Source: Dama dama (lineage: Eukaryota > Chordata > Mammalia > Artiodactyla > Cervidae). From it: 64,000 bases of DNA. The notes beneath the pieces were generated by a model that did not search any database, was not told where the DNA came from, and was given only the letters and a program-made list of their open reading frames with translations. How positions within the stretch are numbered: the first letter of the stretch is position 1; each line of letters begins with the position of its first letter. Location of the stretch: positions 17,767,001-17,831,000 of the forward strand of contig NC_083691.1 of assembly GCF_033118175.1 (NCBI RefSeq), given 5' to 3'. A program made the translations under genes and the position numbers. Shown here in pieces: positions 43,931 through 54,433 of this stretch.

Positions 43931-44579
43931 CCAGCCGCAGGGCTCCTCCTCCCTGCCTGCCTTGTGTTGGACAGCTTGCCACTCAGCCCATAGGACCTCC
44001 AGCTCCCACCTCTCTGTTCCTGCCTGCGAGCATCACCCCACCTGTCAGAATCACCTGTAAATCCTCTTCATTGCTTTTTACAATGAATGCTTTCTTTACG
44101 CCTGAGCCCTGATATAACTTTCTCTCCTTTAACGTCCCCCTGCCCTCCATCTCCATCCTACCTTTGCAATTTGTGCAAACATCTAATCTAGTAGATCAGA
44201 CTCGAAAGCATCAGGCAGATCCTTGTGGTCTGCCCACGGCGGGCCCTGAGGGTCCCCAGGCACGATTTACAGAGTGGAATGAGAGAGGATGGCGTCCCTT
44301 ACCCTCTGTGGTTCCTGTTTCACACCACACCTTCCCCTGCAGACTCAGAAACTAGGACTAGAACACACACTCCCACTCACCCCCACCTCTGGGATAAAGA
44401 TCCCTTCCACCCTGACGTGAGTTCTCCACCATCTAGAGGGCCCACGGGGTGCTCTTCAGAACAGCCAAGTTTCCCTCCCAGCTGCAATCTTAAAGGACAA
44501 TTCAGTCACCTGTCTGGCAACTTTGTGCACCAACTGTGGGCTGGGTGTTAGATGAGGCAGCAGGAAAGTCGGGAGACAT
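43931..44579. other. Unique sequence
   Basis: Nothing recognised ahead of the minisatellite. Confidence 0.4.
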
Positions 44580-46100
44580 TGCTGTGTGGGGCTGTGTGGG
44601 GCTGTAAGGGGCTGTGCGGGGCTGTGCGGGGCTATGCAGGGCTGTGCAGGGCTGTGCAGGGCTGTGCAGGGTTCTGTAGGGCTGTGCAGGGCTGTGCGGG
44701 GCTGTGCAGCCTGTGCGGGGCTGTGCGGGGCTGTGCGGGGCTGTGTGGGGCTGTGCAGGGTTGTATAGGGCTGTGTAGGGCTGTGCAGGGCTGTGCAGAG
44801 CTGTGCAGGGCTGTGTATGACTGTGTAGGGCTGTGTAGGGCTGTGTAGGCTGTACAGGGCTGTGTAGGACTGTGTAGGGCTGTGTAGGGCTGTACAGGGC
44901 TGTGTAGGACTGTGTAGGACTGTGCGGGGCTGTATGGGAATGTGCAGGGTTCTGTAGGGCTGTGCAGGGTTCTGTAGGGCTGTACAGGGCTGTGTAGGGC
45001 TGTGCAGGGCTGTGTAGGACTGTGCAGGGCTGTGCAGGCCTGTGTAGGTCTGTGCAGGGCTGTGTATGACTATGCAGGGCTGTGTAGGGCTGTTTAGGCT
45101 GTATGGGGCTATGTAGGACTGTGCAGGGCTGTGTCTGACTGTGCAGGGCTGTGTATGACTGTGCAGGGCTGTGCAGGGCTGTGTAGGGCTGTGCAGGGCT
45201 GTGCAGGGCTGTGTAGGGCTGTGCAGGCTGTATGGGAATGTGCAGGGTTCTGTAGGGCTGTGCAGGGTTCTGTAGGGCTGTACAGGGCTGTGTAGGGCTG
45301 TGCAGGGCTGTGTAGGACTGTACAGGGCTGTGCAGGCCTGTGTAGGACTGTGTAGGGCTGTGTCTGACTGTGCAGGGCTGTGCAGGGCTGTGTAGGGCTG
45401 TGTATGACTGTGCAGGGCTGTGTAGGGCTGTGTAGGTCTGTGCAGGGCTGTGTAGGACTGTGCAGGGCTGTGCAGGCCTATGTAGGTCTGTGCAGGGCTG
45501 TGTATGACTATGCAGGGCTGTGTAGGGCTGTTTAGGCTGTATGGGACTATGTAGGACTGTGCAGGGCTGTGTCTGACTGTGCAGGGCTGTGTATGACTAT
45601 GCAGGGCTGTGCAGGGCTGTGTAGGGCTGTGCAGGGCTGTGTAGGGCTGTGTTGGGCTGTGCAGGGCTGTGCAGGGCTGTGCAGGGCTGTGTAGGGCTGT
45701 GTAGGGCTGTGCAGGCTGTATGGGAATGTGCAGGGTTCTGTAGGGCTGTGCAGGGTTCTGTAGGGCTGTGCAGGGCTGTGCAGGGCTGTGTCTGACTGTG
45801 TAGGGCTGTGTAGGGCTGTGCAGGGCTGTGCAGGGCTGTGTAGGGCTGTGCAGGGCTGTGTAGGGCTGTGTAGGGCTGTGCAGGGCTGTGCAGGGCTGTG
45901 TAGGGCTGTGCAGGGCTGTGTAGGGCTGTGCAGGGCTGTGCAGGGCTGTGTAGGGCTGTGTCTGACTGTGTAGGGCTGTGTAGGGCTGTGCAGGGCTGTG
46001 TAGGGCTGTGTAGGGCTGTTTAGGCTGTATGGGACCGTGCAGGGTTCTGTAGGGCTGTGCAGGGCTGTACAGGGCTGTGTGGGGCTTGCAGGGCTGCACA
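44580..46100 (+). repeat. Large G-rich 10-bp minisatellite, about 150 units
   Basis: Unit GCTGTGTAGG or GCTGTGCAGG repeated for about 1.5 kb, with variants GCTGTGTATGACTGTG, GTTCTGTAGG and occasional 9-bp units (GCTGTTTAG, GCTGTGCAG). GGG recurs every 10 bases with 7-base spacers on the plus strand, exactly the G3N7 quadruplex pattern. Thirty bases (three units) encode PTQPYTALHS on the minus strand, and stops never arise, which creates a 547-codon frame (44456-46099) that is a repeat artefact unless transcription is shown. Confidence 0.98.
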
Positions 46101-46104
46101 ACCA

Positions 46105-46221
46105 GGGGGAACAGTGGTAACCTTGGGCTCAGGGAGACCCAGCTTCAAACACATGCTGTTGCAGTGATCTGGGAAAGTTACCCACTTCCCGGAGACTTGG
46201 TTTCCTCAGTTGGAAAATAGG
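46105..46221 (-). mobile_element. MIR SINE, split by BovB
   Basis: Plus strand: GACCCAGCTTCAAACACATG, GGGAAAGTTACCCACTTCCC, GGTTTCCTCAGTTGGAAAAT. The expected continuation GGGACAATAATA reappears after the BovB fragment at 46358. Confidence 0.65.
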
Positions 46222-46355
46222 GTGGGTGGCATCACTGATTCAATGTATGCGAGTTTGAGCAAATTCTGCGAGATAATGGACAGGGAAGCCTGGCATGCTG
46301 CAGTCATGGGGTCGCAAAGAGTCGGACACGACTGAGCAACAGAACAACAACAAAA
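46222..46355 (+). mobile_element. BovB 3' terminus nested in MIR
   Basis: GGTGGCATCACTGATTCAAT, then GACAGGGAAGCCTGGCATGC and GTCGCAAAGAGTCGGACACG, with an ACAACAACAAAAACA tail. Confidence 0.92.
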
Positions 46356-46454
46356 ACAGGGACAATAATATATTGCAGACTTGACAAGAAGACAGAAGGA
46401 AAGTGTGACACATAGTGGGTTCTCAGTGACCAAGAGCTGTCACTGGACACCCGG

Positions 46455-46590
46455 TGCGCTGGGGAGTAAGAGCCCAAGTTCTGGACCCAAATGACTTGTT
46501 CAAACCTGGCTCCATCACAGGTTTGCTGTGTAACCTTGGACAAGCTTTCTTACCTTTCTGCGCCTTGAAACACCGTCACCTTCTTGAGGA
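46455..46590 (-). mobile_element. MIR SINE
   Basis: Plus strand: AGTTCTGGACCCAAATGACT, CAAACCTGGCTCCATCACAG and GCTGTGTAACCTTGGACAAG: a typical reversed MIR. Confidence 0.72.
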
Positions 46591-47984
46591 AGGAGAAGCA
46601 CAGCTAGGTTTGGGGATCTGTGAAGTTTGGGTTTTCTGGGGCCTTTTTCATTTTGTTTCAGGATCCCTTTTTATGATTGTTCAAACCACTTCAAAATGTC
46701 TGAACTTTCCACTTCTAAGTTGGCTGTGAGTCACCTGATATAGGTGTTACTAGGTGAGAATTAAAATCTGGGGTTTGAGAAGTCATCCTGCTCAGATACA
46801 GAAGGAAAGTTTGCCCTGGGGAGGGTGTCCAGTGAGTGATCGGATTCCTGGCTGCTGGGTGTGGACCTCAGCCCCAAGGCCACGCCCATATGACCCTAGA
46901 CACCTCTAGAGTCTTCTCCCATACCTGAGGCTATGTATGTCCCTTCTTCAACACAGCTCTGCGCTCAGAAGCAGGAGAGCCTGGACCCCAGCTACTAGGC
47001 AGAGCTGGAGAAGGTGCTGGGCTCCAAGCAAGGGGCTGACAGCTCTCAGAGGCGGAGAGGAGGGGCGAGAGGGGCCTGTCTCCCACATGAATGGACAGCT
47101 CTGCTTTGCCTGCCTGAAGCTGGGCTTCCGGTTGACCCCTCAGGACCTGGACAAGTCACAGAGGTCACCAGGCCAGATCCAAGAAACAGGAATCAGCCAG
47201 CAGCCAAAAGATCTAGCGATGGGGCAAAGATGGAGTGGGGGGGCGGGGTGGTGGCTTCTGGTAGATTCGTTTGCCAGAACGACTGCAGGGCGTGAGTGTT
47301 GCAGGGACTCAAGGAGGAGAGTGGCTGAGGCAACCGGAGGCCAGTGGAACCAAACCTGAGCTCAGCATGGTGGGGGCGGGGGGTGAGCATGCCCAGTCAT
47401 GTCCAGATGGAAGTGGGACGTGGCGGGGCAGGGCCCAGGGGGGTCAACCCCACCGGTCAGCAAGGGTGGTCCGGGGTCAGGACTCATCTCAGGGGCCAGA
47501 GTGGATCATTTCAAACGAAGGCAAGGCACGGACCAGCTCAGGACAGCGTGCCCACGAAGCTTAAATCAACCCCAGTTTGGGATGAGTTTGCAACTAAACC
47601 TAAGATGGCACACGTTTGCTTTACCCTGAGAAAAATGAGGTTTGAAAGCAAACCTTGAGCCTTGGGTGTGATTCTAGAGGACTGATTTGAGTTGAAAGGC
47701 CGCCTCCGCCTGCCTGCCTGGCTGGCCCACGTCACCCACAGCACCGCAGCCGCCCTGGCCGTCCAGCCCAGCCCCGGTGGAGGGCCTGGGTGACCCTCGG
47801 AGGCTGTTGGCTTTCCTCTGAGGTGAACCCGGGATTCCGGGGCCCAGAAGACTGCAGTTGCTGAGAGAGCGCCGAGGGGAGGAAGTGAGCGCTCCAACTT
47901 CTGCTTCTCCCTGTCCCCACAGCAGGGCTTCCTTGAGGAGTGGACCTTTCACCCCTATGGAGGCTGGGGAACCTCACTTTCCTC
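46591..47984. other. Unique sequence, 1.4 kb
   Basis: 46591-46800 is AT-richer; the rest is GC-rich. Around 46960-47030 a plus frame reads QKQESLDPSY-stop-AELEKVLGSKQG. It looks protein-like but I cannot match it to a family, and an in-frame stop interrupts it. Confidence 0.4.
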
Positions 47985-48587
47985 TCTAAAACTCCGCATG
48001 TTATGAAGAGACATTCAACATCACTAATCATTACAGAAATGCAGAGCAAAGCTACAATGAGGTACCTCTTCACACCAGCCAGAATGACCATCATGACGTC
48101 ATAACAAATGCTGAAAAGGGCGTAGAGAAGAGGGGAGCCCTTCTACACTGTTGGTGAGAGTGTAGACTGGTGCAGCCACTGTGGAGAACAGTATGGAGGG
48201 TCTTCAAAAAACTAAAGTTGTCTTGGGATCCAGCAGTCCCACTCCTGGGCGTATAGCCAGACAAAACTATAATTCGAAAAGATATGTGTACGCCCATGTT
48301 CATAGCCACACTAGTCACAATAACCACGACATGGAAAAAACCTTAATGTCCATCAACTGATGAAAAGAGAAGATGTGATACATATATACAGTGGAATATT
48401 ACTCAGCAATAAAAAAGAATGAGATAGTGCCATTTGCAGCAACGTGGATGGACCTAGAGATTATCATATTAAGTGAAAGTAAATCAGAAAGAGACAAATA
48501 TTATATGATACCACTTGTATTCAAGCTGCTACATATTATAATATGAGCTACTATGTATTATAGTAGCTTATAATAATGAGCTACTAC

Positions 48588-48786
48588 GGCTTCCCTCATA
48601 GCTCAGTCAGTAAAGAATCTGCCTGCAATACAGGAGAACTGTGTTCGATTCCCAGGTTGGGAAGATCCCCTGGAGAAAGAAACCCACTCCAGTGTTCTTG
48701 CCTGGAGATTCCCATGGACAGAGGAAGGAGCCTGGCAGGCTACGGTCTGTGGGCACGCAAGAGTCAGACACGACTTAGTGACTAAA
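48588..48786 (+). mobile_element. Bov-tA SINE nested in L1, with target-site duplication
   Basis: Head GGCTTCCCTCATAGCTCAGT, body with a small deletion, end CAGACACGACTTAGTGACTA. A 7-bp duplication CTACTAC lies at 48581-48587 and 48787-48793. Confidence 0.95.
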
Positions 48787-49045
48787 CTACTACTTATATG
48801 TGGAATCTAAAACATGACACAAATGAACTTATCTATGAAACAGAAACAGACTCACAGGCACAGAGAACAGACCAGTGGTTGCCAAGGGGGTAGGAGGAAT
48901 GGGAGAGGGATGGACTGGGAGTTTGAGGTTAGCAGTTGTAAGCTCTTTATATAGGATGGATAAACGTCAAGGCCCTACTATATAGCACAGGGAACTCTAT
49001 TCAATATCCTGTGATAAACCATAATGGAAAAGAATATTAAAAAGA

Positions 49046-49049
<4 letters not shown>

Positions 49050-49090
<41 letters not shown>
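49050..49090 (+). repeat. (TA)n microsatellite
   Basis: About 20 uninterrupted TA repeats inside the L1 3' end, where such tracts commonly arise. Confidence 0.97.
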
Positions 49091-49093
<3 letters not shown>

Positions 49094-49195
49094 TATATAT
49101 ATTTATATGTATAAAACTGAATGGGTTTGAACTACAACAGAAATGTAGACACCACTGTAAATCAACTATACTTCAATAACATAAGCTTTAAAAAA

Positions 49196-49865
49196 CACTC
49201 TCTATGATAGAAAGATGCCAGGTAGGATGTGACCAATGGGCACCTCAACAGCACAGGACCCTGTTCCACCATCCATCCTGTCCCCTAGATCCCCAACTCA
49301 TTATCTCCCTCCAGGTGTCCTCCAGCAGCCTCCCGCCTGGACCGCAGTGACACAGGGCACCAAAGCTGCCAGTGCTCCACGACAGGGCCCCAGCTGCGAG
49401 TGCACAGGACAAGCGTCAAAGCCCCAAGGGCAGGGTGATGCCCTAAGATGCTCTAAGAGCACATCCTTCTCTACCTTCTAGGAATGATCCTCAGGGGGCC
49501 AGGATGGAGGTTCACTCGTCTACTGATCAAGCTTCTCTGGGAGATGATGCTGGAAGAAGCACTGGCCACAGCCTTGCAGGGTCACTGGGAAACACACTGT
49601 AATCCATCACCTAGAACCCAAGAAGAAGCTCGGATAAGGCTGCCAGGGCGGCTGGGGACAGCAAAACTCTTAACTCAGAGAGACTCACCTGTAACATCAG
49701 TGCACTGAGAGTGCAGGGGGGACATGGTTACCGGCAGTCAGAAGGTGGTGGGTGCTCAGACCAGACGCTGGTTAATGAAAAATCTGAATTTTTACAACCT
49801 CTTTAAACATTTACAAGCCAAGAAGTCACAGTGAAGATGAGTGAAAGAGTTAAAGTGGCGTAATG
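49196..49865. other. Unique sequence
   Basis: Nothing recognised. Short open frames only. Confidence 0.4.
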
Positions 49866-49877
49866 ATGGCACCTTGA

Positions 49878-50000
49878 TGGAGAAGGAAATGGCAACCCAC
49901 TCCAGTACTCTTGCCTGAAAATTCCCATGGACGGAGGAGACTGGTAGGCTACAGTCCATGGGGTCGCAAAGAGTCGGACACGACTGAGTGACTTCACTTA
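49878..50000 (+). mobile_element. Single-unit Bov-A SINE with perfect target-site duplication
   Basis: One Bov-A unit (TGGAGAAGGAAATGGCAACC to CACGACTGAGTGACTTCACT) without a tRNA head. A perfect 12-bp duplication ATGGCACCTTGA lies at 49866-49877 and 50001-50012, so a headless element was inserted as such. Confidence 0.95.
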
Positions 50001-50012
50001 ATGGCACCTTGA

Positions 50013-50833
50013 AGGAAGGGTGCTTGCCTTGTGCTGTTTACAAATGACGGTGCAGGAGCATTTTTCCCTTCCCTTCCCTCCCATCCCCCAATACATCCTC
50101 ATCCAGGGCCGTCAGGGCGGGGGCTGGCGGGGATAGGTTGCAATGCACAGATCCCCCAACTGAACAGAGGCCCTGAGTCAGACAGACCTGGAGGGAAGAC
50201 TGTCTTTAGAGGCCGAGAGTCAGTGGGAGGGGGCGGGTGGGGAGCAGAATGGACCAGGAGTGGAGCCTGGAGACGGGGGCTCTTGGCGATCCTGAGCAAT
50301 GGCCTCCCTCACCTGCACACCCGAGCAGCTAGCTGCCCCGCTGTGGGGACATGAAGGTGAGCCTGGCATGTCCTCAGAAGGGAGGGTTCCAGGGCTGTGG
50401 AAAGAGACAGGGAAGGAGGGAGACCTAGAATCTGTTCCCCGCTCTGCCTCTGACTGATTCAGCCTTGGGAAACCACATGGCCTCCCTTCCAGAATCTTCT
50501 CCACCTCGATGTCATGACACCTGATCCCTCCTCACCAAGTGGAGGTGTCAAAAAAATATGCACATGACTCTAAAGGCCCCATAAAAACCCATCCTCAGGG
50601 GACAACCCATGACCCACACTCTACTGAAAGAGGAAAAGGCAGTAATTCCACAAAAGTCTCTCCAAAGATTCCTGGAATGACCTCTAGGAGGAACCCAGAG
50701 GCAGGAGGGGAGAAATCCCAGACCTGTGCAGGGCCTGTCGTCCATCCAGGCCTGTCCTGTGTAGAGAGTTTATCCCGAGGTAGAAAGGGAGGGACCAGGT
50801 GGAAAATGATGGAAGCAACACATAGCAACATCT
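50013..50833. other. Unique sequence, weak MIR trace
   Basis: 50425-50500 (CTCTGCCTCTGACTGATTCA and GCCTTGGGAAACCACATGGC) is weakly reverse-MIR-like. Otherwise nothing recognised. Confidence 0.35.
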
Positions 50834-50841
50834 AATCCAGG

Positions 50842-51185
50842 GATCCAGAGTTCCTTGGACAGCAAGGAGATCAAACCAGTCAGTCCTAAAGGAAATCAAC
50901 ACTGAGTATTCATTGGAAGGACTGATGCTGAAGCTGGAACTCACTCCAATACTTTGGCCACCTGACACGAAGAACAGACTCATTGGAAAAGCCCCTGATG
51001 CTGGGAAAGATTGAGGGCAGGAGGAGAAGGGGACGACAGAAAATGAGATGTTTGGATGGCATCACTGACTCAATGGACGTGAATTTGAGTAAGCTCCAGG
51101 CGTTGGTGATGGACAGGGAGGCCTGGCGTGCTGCAGTCCATGGGGTCGCAAAGAGTCGGATACGACTGAGCAACTGAACTGACTG
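50842..51185 (+). mobile_element. BovB LINE 3' end with target-site duplication
   Basis: TTCCTTGGACAGCAAGGAGA through CCCTGATGCTGGGAAAGATT to CGGATACGACTGAGCAACTG. An 8-bp duplication AATCCAGG lies at 50834-50841 and 51186-51193. A short plus-strand frame (50983-51177) is the BovB C-terminal end. Confidence 0.95.
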
Positions 51186-51193
51186 AATCCAGG

Positions 51194-52347
51194 CCGAGCC
51201 CATACTGAATGCTGTGTGCCTGTGGTTCTACTGTATCCGCTTAAAACCATTATGACGGACCTTCAGGCTTCATGTGCGCACTGTGACCACTGCACTCGGC
51301 TGCACCTGAGCTGGTGGGTCCCTGACCCAGAGTGTGGAGTTATCCCAGGCGGAGGGCGGCTCCAGGCAGTATGAGCCACCTCCCCTGGGCAGGGCAGAGC
51401 CCTGCACGTGTTCCCGAAGCTTCCAGTAATTTCATCTTCCTCACAAGAGGTCACCCAGCTGCCAGGCATTCAGAACTGTCACCTGGTTTGTAATCCATTT
51501 TGGTTCACTGACAAATGAAGCCACTGCCCTGGAAATGAGGGTCACAGATGAGCCGAAAGTGGATCTACACACCAAAAACAGTGAGCCTTTTAGAGATGGC
51601 TTTTCCCTCTGGTAATCTTTCAAAAGATACTATTTAGTCCGAACTGGAATGCTGACTTCTTCCTTCCCAGTGACTCTGCCCAATGAAAACGGTTCTCCAT
51701 CCAGGGAAGCCACTGAAATAAAGCACTGTAGAAGTAAATTTTCATTGCTCATAATGTTATTTTATTGAGAAAAATAACCTGAGACTAAAATAAGAATCCA
51801 AGCCTATAATTGTCGGCAGGCTCAACCCCTAAGAAAATATTAATGCTTTTCTTTATGCAAACTGTTCTCATTCATATGTAAAGTCAGTTTTCATGTATTA
51901 AAAATGTTAAATTGAGTAAATAAATAGTTTGTTTTTCTGGTAAATATGCTGCCTTTGGGAGAATAGGAGGATAATAACATAAAAATGAACAGAAATCACA
52001 TAGGCTGTGAGTCATGGAATCGTTGACTGTTACCTGACAACCCAGGGCCTGAGGCCAGGGTCTTCGTCAGGGCCCGTGAGGGTCCTTGCGGTGTCTGCTT
52101 CTCTCTAGAGGGGAACATGACCACCAATCCCAGAAATGGGTCACCAGAGTCCCTTACAATCTGGGCAGCACTTTGCCTTTTACACCATCCTCCCCCTCAG
52201 TGAAGACTTCCGTTGGTAAGAGTGGTGTGTCTCTAAGAACACTCCACCTGTCCATGTGAGAAGCCCCCTCGTCTGTATCCCTTCCCTCCTCACTATCTGG
52301 GCTTCAGAGGAGCCACCTGGCCAGCAAGCCTGCTCAGAAGGGCCAGA
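51194..52347. other. Unique sequence including an AT-rich block
   Basis: 51600-52060 is AT-rich with no transposon signature (words such as GAAAATATTAATGCTTTTCT and TCATTCATATGTAAAGTCAG). It stands out from GC-rich flanks and may be a conserved non-coding element. Confidence 0.35.
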
Positions 52348-52348
52348 G

Positions 52349-52490
52349 AGGACTTCCCCGGGTCCAGCGGTTGGGACTCTGAGCTTCCAGTGCAGGGGGC
52401 GAGGGTTCAATTCCTGGTTGGGCAACTAGATCAATATGCCACGCGGTATGGCCATTGATTAATTAATTAAAATGGAAGGTTTGAATTCAA
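52349..52490 (+). mobile_element. CHR-type SINE
   Basis: AGGACTTCCCCGGGTCCAGC, AGCTTCCAGTGCAGGGGGCG, GGGTTCAATTCCTGGTTGGG, then a (TTAA)n-like tail with an A9 run near 52490. Confidence 0.87.
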
Positions 52491-52655
52491 AAAAAAATAA
52501 AGACTAGTGAGAGACTAATTCTCACCCTTCCCCAGACAAGCTGTTTCAAGACAGCCCTCCCTCCAGGAAACCTCACCGGGGCACTGGGGAACCCCTCCCG
52601 GTTCATCTGCTGCAGCTTCCCTCTATGCCTGCTTCTGGAGGCTGTTTTCCCTGGA

Positions 52656-53464
52656 GCAGCGGTGTAGACAGTGGTGTAGACACTGATTTACACAGTGGTG
52701 TAGACAACACCGATATAGACAGTGGCGTAGACACATTTAGACAGTGGTGTAGACACTGACTTAGACAATGGTATAGACACATTTAGACAGCTGTATAGAC
52801 CCTGATTTAGACAGTGGTGTACACACTGATTTAGATAGTGGTGTAGACACTGACTTAGACAGTGGTATAGATACTGACTTAGTGGTGTAGACACTGACTT
52901 AGTGGTGTAGACACTGACTTAGACAGTGGTATAGATACTGACTTAGTGGTGTAGACACTGACTTAGACAGTGGTGTAGACACTGATATAGACAGTGGTGT
53001 AGACACTGACTTAGTGGTGTAGACACTGACTTAGACAGTGGTGTAGACACTGACTTAGTGGTGTAGACACTGACATAGACAGTGGTGTAGACACTGACTT
53101 AGTGGTGTAGACACTGACATAGACAGTGGTGTAGACACTGACTTAGTGGTGTAGACACTGATATAGACAGTGGTGTAGACACATTTAGACAATGGTTTAG
53201 ACACTGATTTAGTAGTGGTGTAGACACATTTAGACAGTGGTGTAGACCCTGACTTGGACAGTGGTGTAGACACTAATATAGACAGTGGTATAGACACTGA
53301 CTTAGACAGTGGTGTAGACACATTTAGACAGCTGTGTAGACACTGACTTAGACAGTGGTGTAGACACTGATATAGACCGTGGTGCAGACACACTTAGACA
53401 GCTGTGTAGACCCTGATTTAGGCAGTGGAGTAGACGCTGATACAGACAGTGGTGTAGACAGCAA
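52656..53464 (+). repeat. Minisatellite with mixed 24-, 22- and 20-bp units, about 35 units
   Basis: 24-bp form ACAGTGGTGTAGACACTGAC + TTAG; 22-bp form ends ACACATTTAG; 20-bp form lacks the ACAG start. The three lengths alternate irregularly. Minus-strand frames (52688-52894, 53055-53393) are repeat translations rich in Ser, Thr, Val, His and Tyr. Confidence 0.97.
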
Positions 53465-53932
53465 TTGGGCAGTGAGGATCCTGCAGGACACTCACCCTGC
53501 CCTGCCCGGCTCTCAGGCTGGCCTGGAACTCCCAGAGGCCCCTAATCAGGGGCTGTAGCCCAGATGCCTGGCTCCCCATGGCTTCCAAATGCCACCCCCC
53601 AACCCCATTCATGGTGACAAATGGTCTCCCTTCTCAAACGAGTCTTCAGCCTGCCTCAACCCCCAGCCCTGCAAACTCACACTGCAGCCCCCAGACTCCT
53701 CCAAGGGGAGGGGGAGGACAGCAGGCCCCCTGACCACATTGTACACCCCACGGCCAATTCCAGAGCATCACAGATGGAGTCAGAACTGTGACAGGCAAGC
53801 CCGGAGAGAAGTGGGAAACCATTCACACCACGACAGCCCAGGCTCTATTACCAAAGTGTCCACTGGTAACTTTTTCATTGGGCACATCAGTTCCTTCTGT
53901 CTGCCTTCCTTCCTTTTCAGAATAATGCTGGC
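53465..53932. other. Unique sequence
   Basis: Nothing recognised. Confidence 0.4.
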
Positions 53933-53986
53933 ACACGCGCACGCGCACACACACACACACACACACTCTTGCACACAGGCAGGCAC
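53933..53986 (+). repeat. (CG/CA)n microsatellite
   Basis: CACGCGCACGCGCACACACA and about ten further CA repeats; potential left-handed DNA. Confidence 0.95.
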
Positions 53987-54433
53987 ACACCTGCTACCTT
54001 CGTTAAACTACAGTGGCTGTGTGTCCAGAAATTGCAATACTCAATAGAGAAAAAGGAAATTAAATACTCTGATTGAACCAGAGGCAGAAGGAGTGGGTGG
54101 GAGCCCTTACCCCAGTATCAGCCCGTCAGTGTGAGTCACATCTGTCTTGCCCAGGGAAGCACCCTCAGGCACCGCTGCCAACATGTCCCAGTGTGGCCCG
54201 GTCCCCCCTCCCATGTCAGGTCTTCCCCTTTGTCTCTGTTTCTCTTCACCTCCTAGAGACAGGGTGTCCTGGACACCCAGTCACCCTACTGGGAAGACAA
54301 CCTGATTATATTAAGACTTGGCAGCCACCTGATAATTGCAGGTCACGGCAGGGCCTTTCTGGAAACTGGATCATAGAGGCTGTCCTTGGAGCAAGGTCGG
54401 GGATCTCCTGCTTCCGAGGTCAATTTGTGACTG
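53987..54433. other. Unique sequence
   Basis: Nothing recognised before the TG array. Confidence 0.4.

Larger units (their letters stand above)
47985..49195 (+). mobile_element. Artiodactyl L1 3' end with nested Bov-tA and (TA)n
   Basis: Ordered L1 landmarks: ATCACTAATCATTACAGAAA, CAGCCACTGTGGAGAACAGT, CCACTCCTGGGCGTATAGCC, GTGGAATATTACTCAGCAAT, GTGGAATCTAAAACATGACA, CTACTATATAGCACAGGGAA and a final TGTAAATCAACTATACTTCA. About 1.0 kb of host L1 after removing the SINE; coding part decayed. Confidence 0.93.

Noticed and set aside
44580..46100. Regular array considered as a CRISPR or telomere-type repeat
   Set aside because: There are no unique spacers, the unit is 10 bp and not TTAGGG-like, and the genome is mammalian.
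46937..47359. Protein-like plus-strand stretch (AELEKVLGSK) near 46960-47030, considered as an exon or pseudogene
   Set aside because: There is an in-frame stop, I cannot match it to any family, and no flanking splice signals convince. A translated search would settle it.
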